Below, piece after piece: positions 61,448-64,000 of a DNA stretch of 64,000 nucleotides. Origin of the DNA: DASXRU01 sp034665305. GTDB taxonomy: Bacteria; Acidobacteriota; Blastocatellia; Pyrinomonadales; Pyrinomonadaceae. How positions within the stretch are numbered: the first letter of the stretch is position 1; the number at the start of each line of letters is the position of its first letter. The DNA lies in contig JAXDFZ010000014.1 in the NCBI GenBank assembly GCA_034665305.1, positions 310,001 to 374,000 of the forward strand, written 5' to 3'. Both the position numbers and the translations under genes were made by a program. The notes below the pieces were generated by a model, which saw nothing but the letters and a program-made list of their open reading frames with translations, did not search any database and was not told where the DNA came from.

Positions 61448-64000
61448 TTGTCGAAGAAGACTCTACGCCGCTCGTTTGTGAGCGCGCTCTGGCTCTCTCT
61501 GGCGCTGCTGATTTCAGTTTCCGCGAGCGCCCAAACCGCCGGCAACACACGCCTGCTTCGCTTTCCCGACATTCATGGCGACAGCGTCGTCTTCACTTAT
61601 GCCGGAGACCTTTGGCTGGCTTCGCGTTCGGGCGGCCAGGCCCGGCGCCTGACGGCCCATCCCGGCAGTGAAGTATTTGCGAAGTTTTCACCTGACGGCA
61701 AGTGGATCGCCTTTACCGGCGACTATGACGGCAATACCGATGTTTACGTGATGCCGGCGGCGGGCGGCGAGCCGCGCCGTCTGACCTGGCATCCCCAGGC
61801 CGATCAGGTCCTGACCTGGACGCCGGATGGCCAGCGAATTCTTTTCCGTTCAGGGCGCACCAGTTTCTCCGGACGCTTCGACAAACTTTTCACCATCAGC
61901 GTCAATGGCGGGTTGCCTGACGAATTGCCTTTGCCCGCCGCCGGCCTCACTTCGTATTCGCCGGACGGGAACAAAATTGCCTACAACCGCATCTCGACTG
62001 AGTTCCGCACCTGGAAACGGTATCGCGGCGGCTGGCAGCAGTACGTTTCGATCTATGACTTGAAGAATAACCAGTACGACGAAGTCCCGCACACTGACGC
62101 GGCTGACACTTTCCCGATGTGGTCCGGCGATGCCATCTACTTCGATTCGGATCGCGAGGGCGTGATGAACATCTATCGCTATGACCTCGGGTCAAAGAAG
62201 CTGAAGCAGATCACGCACTACAAGGAGTATGACGTTAAGTGGCCGAGTCTCGGCAGCGGCAGCGATCCGTCGATCGTTTATGAAAACGGCGGCCTGCTGT
62301 ATACGCTCGATCTCAAAAGTGAAAAGACCAGCCTGATCCCGATCACGGTCGAGAGCGATTTGACGCTGACGCGACCGACGTACGCGCGCGCTGAGCGCTT
62401 TATTAATAGTTTCAGTCTTTCGCCGTCAGGTACGCGCGCGTTGTTTGGCGCTCGGGGCGAGATTTTCACTGTCCCGGCCAAGAAGGGTGATGTGCGTAAT
62501 CTTACTGCGTCTCCGGGAGTGCGTGAGCTTTGGCCGACCTGGTCCCCGGACGGCAAGTGGATCGCCTACTTCTCAGATCGCACCGGCGAGTATGAACTTT
62601 ACGTTCGCTCGCAGGACGGCACTGGCGAAGAACGGCGCATCACTCGTGACGGCGCCGCCTATCGCTACGGACCAAGCTGGTCGCCGGACTCCAAAAAAAT
62701 AATCTTCGGTGAAAAGACGTTGAAGCTGTTCTACGTGAACATCGACGACGGCAAGCCGGTCCAGATTGCCCAGTCACGCAACGGCGGCATTGACGACTAC
62801 GACTGGTCGCCCGACAGCAAATGGATCGCCTACGCCAGGGCCAACGACAACCAGTTTTCCCAGATCCATCTCTATTCACTCGATCGGAAACAGTCTTATC
62901 CGATCGGCAATGGCATGACGCCGGACTCCAGTCCGGTGTTCGACCTGAATGGAAAATATCTCTACTTCTTCTCGGACCGTAATCTGGCGCCGACGTTCAG
63001 CAACTTCGAATTATCCTTCAACTACAACAACACGACTGGCATCTACGCAGTGACTTTGGCGGCCGATACGCCTTCGCCTTTTGCGCCGGAATCAGACGAA
63101 GAAAAGGGTGCAGCCGCCACGCCGAAACCACCGATGCCGCCGGGCGCCGGTGGCTCTGGCGAACGTGGCAAACCGGGGACTGGCGGTGGCGACCCGACTG
63201 CTGCGAAACCTGCTGAGCCGGCAGCGGCGGAAACTCCAAAAGAGGAACCCGCAAAAGAGCAGCCGAAGAAGGACGACGTCAAACCAATCAAGATCGACGT
63301 CGAGAATATTAGCCGCCGCGTAGTTAGTCTCCCGATTCCGCCGGGAAGTTACAACGGGCTGTTGGCCGGGAAAGATCGACTTTTCTATCTGCAGAATCCG
63401 CCGCCGCAACCGCAGGCGCCGGATGCCACAGCGCCACCACCGCCCGCTCGTGTTCTGCATACCTTCGATCTGACGAAGCGTGAAGACTCGGCGCTCTTAA
63501 CGGGTCTCACCAGTTACGACATCAATCGAGCGGGGGACAAAGTTATTTATCGTGCCGGTCCGGCCTTTGGCATTATCGACGTCAAGCCGGGCCAAAAAGT
63601 TGGCGACGGGCGGATCGAGCTGGGCGGACTGGAAATGAAAATCGATCCGCGGGCTGAGTGGAAACAGATTTTCAACGAAGCCTGGCGCATCGAGCGTGAC
63701 TTCTATTACGACCCCACAATGCGCGGCCTGGACTGGGCGGCGATCAAAAACCGCTACGAAGCGGAACTGCCTTACGTCGCGCACCGCAGCGATCTCAACT
63801 ACATCATCGGCGAAATGATCGCGGAACTCAGTACGTCGCATGCGTACGTTTCCGGTGGCGACTCTCCTGACGTGCAGCGAATTGGCGTGGGACTGCTGGG
63901 CGTGGATTTCGAAGCCCGCGACGGTTATTACCGTTTCAAGAAAATCTACACCGGGGACAATTCGGCGCCCGACACGCGTTCGCCGCTGACTGAACCCGGC
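61448..64000 (+). CDS. Second tricorn-type protease, 3' end beyond the window
   Basis: An open frame of 851 codons that starts at a TTG at 61448, with GGAGG 8 nt upstream, and reaches the right edge without a stop. A signal peptide follows (SFVSALWLSLALLISVSASA, then Q). Propeller blades of TolB/WD type are clear: FSPDGKWIAFTGDYDGNTDV, RLTWHPQADQVLTWTPDGQR and WSPDGKWIAYFSDRTGEYEL. A Pro/Ala/Lys-rich linker lies around residues 555-615 and the family segment EAWRIERDFYYDPTMRGLDW near 740, then HRSDLNYIIGEMIAELSTSH with the catalytic-site His region. The PDZ and S41 serine domains must lie past the edge. It parallels the tricorn gene at 7994 closely. Confidence 0.9.
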   Translation, partial: MSKKTLRRSFVSALWLSLALLISVSASAQTAGNTRLLRFPDIHGDSVVFTYAGDLWLASRSGGQARRLTAHPGSEVFAKFSPDGKWIAFTGDYDGNTDVYVMPAAGGEPRRLTWHPQADQVLTWTPDGQRILFRSGRTSFSGRFDKLFTISVNGGLPDELPLPAAGLTSYSPDGNKIAYNRISTEFRTWKRYRGGWQQYVSIYDLKNNQYDEVPHTDAADTFPMWSGDAIYFDSDREGVMNIYRYDLGSKKLKQITHYKEYDVKWPSLGSGSDPSIVYENGGLLYTLDLKSEKTSLIPITVESDLTLTRPTYARAERFINSFSLSPSGTRALFGARGEIFTVPAKKGDVRNLTASPGVRELWPTWSPDGKWIAYFSDRTGEYELYVRSQDGTGEERRITRDGAAYRYGPSWSPDSKKIIFGEKTLKLFYVNIDDGKPVQIAQSRNGGIDDYDWSPDSKWIAYARANDNQFSQIHLYSLDRKQSYPIGNGMTPDSSPVFDLNGKYLYFFSDRNLAPTFSNFELSFNYNNTTGIYAVTLAADTPSPFAPESDEEKGAAATPKPPMPPGAGGSGERGKPGTGGGDPTAAKPAEPAAAETPKEEPAKEQPKKDDVKPIKIDVENISRRVVSLPIPPGSYNGLLAGKDRLFYLQNPPPQPQAPDATAPPPPARVLHTFDLTKREDSALLTGLTSYDINRAGDKVIYRAGPAFGIIDVKPGQKVGDGRIELGGLEMKIDPRAEWKQIFNEAWRIERDFYYDPTMRGLDWAAIKNRYEAELPYVAHRSDLNYIIGEMIAELSTSHAYVSGGDSPDVQRIGVGLLGVDFEARDGYYRFKKIYTGDNSAPDTRSPLTEPG

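Overview
The window reads as a chromosomal segment of a soil-type Acidobacteriota, most likely class Blastocatellia. The basis is inference from gene content: two tricorn-type S41 proteases, a dipeptidyl-peptidase IV homologue, an M13 metallopeptidase, an Oar-like TonB-dependent receptor with the LPLNGR plug motif, paired DUF3857/transglutaminase proteins, MalT/SARP-type STAND regulators, many TPR proteins and a moderately GC-rich composition. No rRNA, tRNA, CRISPR array, integrase or transposase gene was recognised. About 41 genes are supported; the last one runs off the right edge.

Layout. 1-13 kb: a secreted poly-Gly TPR protein, a DPP-IV-like S9 peptidase, a DUF2911 protein and an M13 peptidase on the minus strand, then a full-length tricorn protease (+), a TPR protein and peptide deformylase (-). 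13-18 kb: a receiver-only regulator, an aconitase-family enzyme with an N-terminal swivel domain, an M20D amidohydrolase and a small HEAGH protein. 18-23 kb: one 1597-residue protein joining VIT and VWA domains to a complete TonB-dependent receptor. 23-30 kb: fused ATP sulfurylase/APS kinase, a TPR-TonB-C protein, a frameshifted glycosyltransferase, an AraC/VOC pair, a 21-bp degenerate tandem repeat and two DUF4287 proteins. 30-33.4 kb: an AT-richer array of three paralogous secreted proteins, one frameshifted at an A8 run and one with an apparent CTG start. 33-42 kb: small secreted proteins, an MDR dehydrogenase, a GT-C-like membrane protein, a hybrid histidine kinase with a receiver protein, and a methyltransferase-like protein. 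42-50.5 kb: a subtilase with a striking octapeptide array and SLH-like C terminus, a STAND-TPR-SARP regulator, a shortened paralogue of its ATPase domain and a small conserved protein. 50.8-64 kb: a redoxin/TlpA pair, purL with an in-frame repeat insertion, a class IV aminotransferase, two DUF3857 proteins (one lacking all transglutaminase catalytic residues), class I fructose-bisphosphate aldolase and the start of a second tricorn protease.

How the genes fit together. Many products carry signal peptides and several are peptidases. This suggests a proteolytic heterotroph that degrades proteins outside or in the periplasm (DPP-IV, M13, M20, tricorn, subtilase) and has large outer-membrane receptors. 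The housekeeping genes (def, sat-cysC, purL, fba) are scattered singly rather than in pathway operons.

A pervasive feature is that nearly every intergenic gap above about 100 bp holds a long imperfect inverted repeat, drawn from roughly a dozen families. Pieces of these families also occur inside the purL coding sequence. The most unusual protein-level items are the VIT-VWA-TonB-receptor fusion, the GITATGAD octapeptide array and the low-GC secreted paralogue array.
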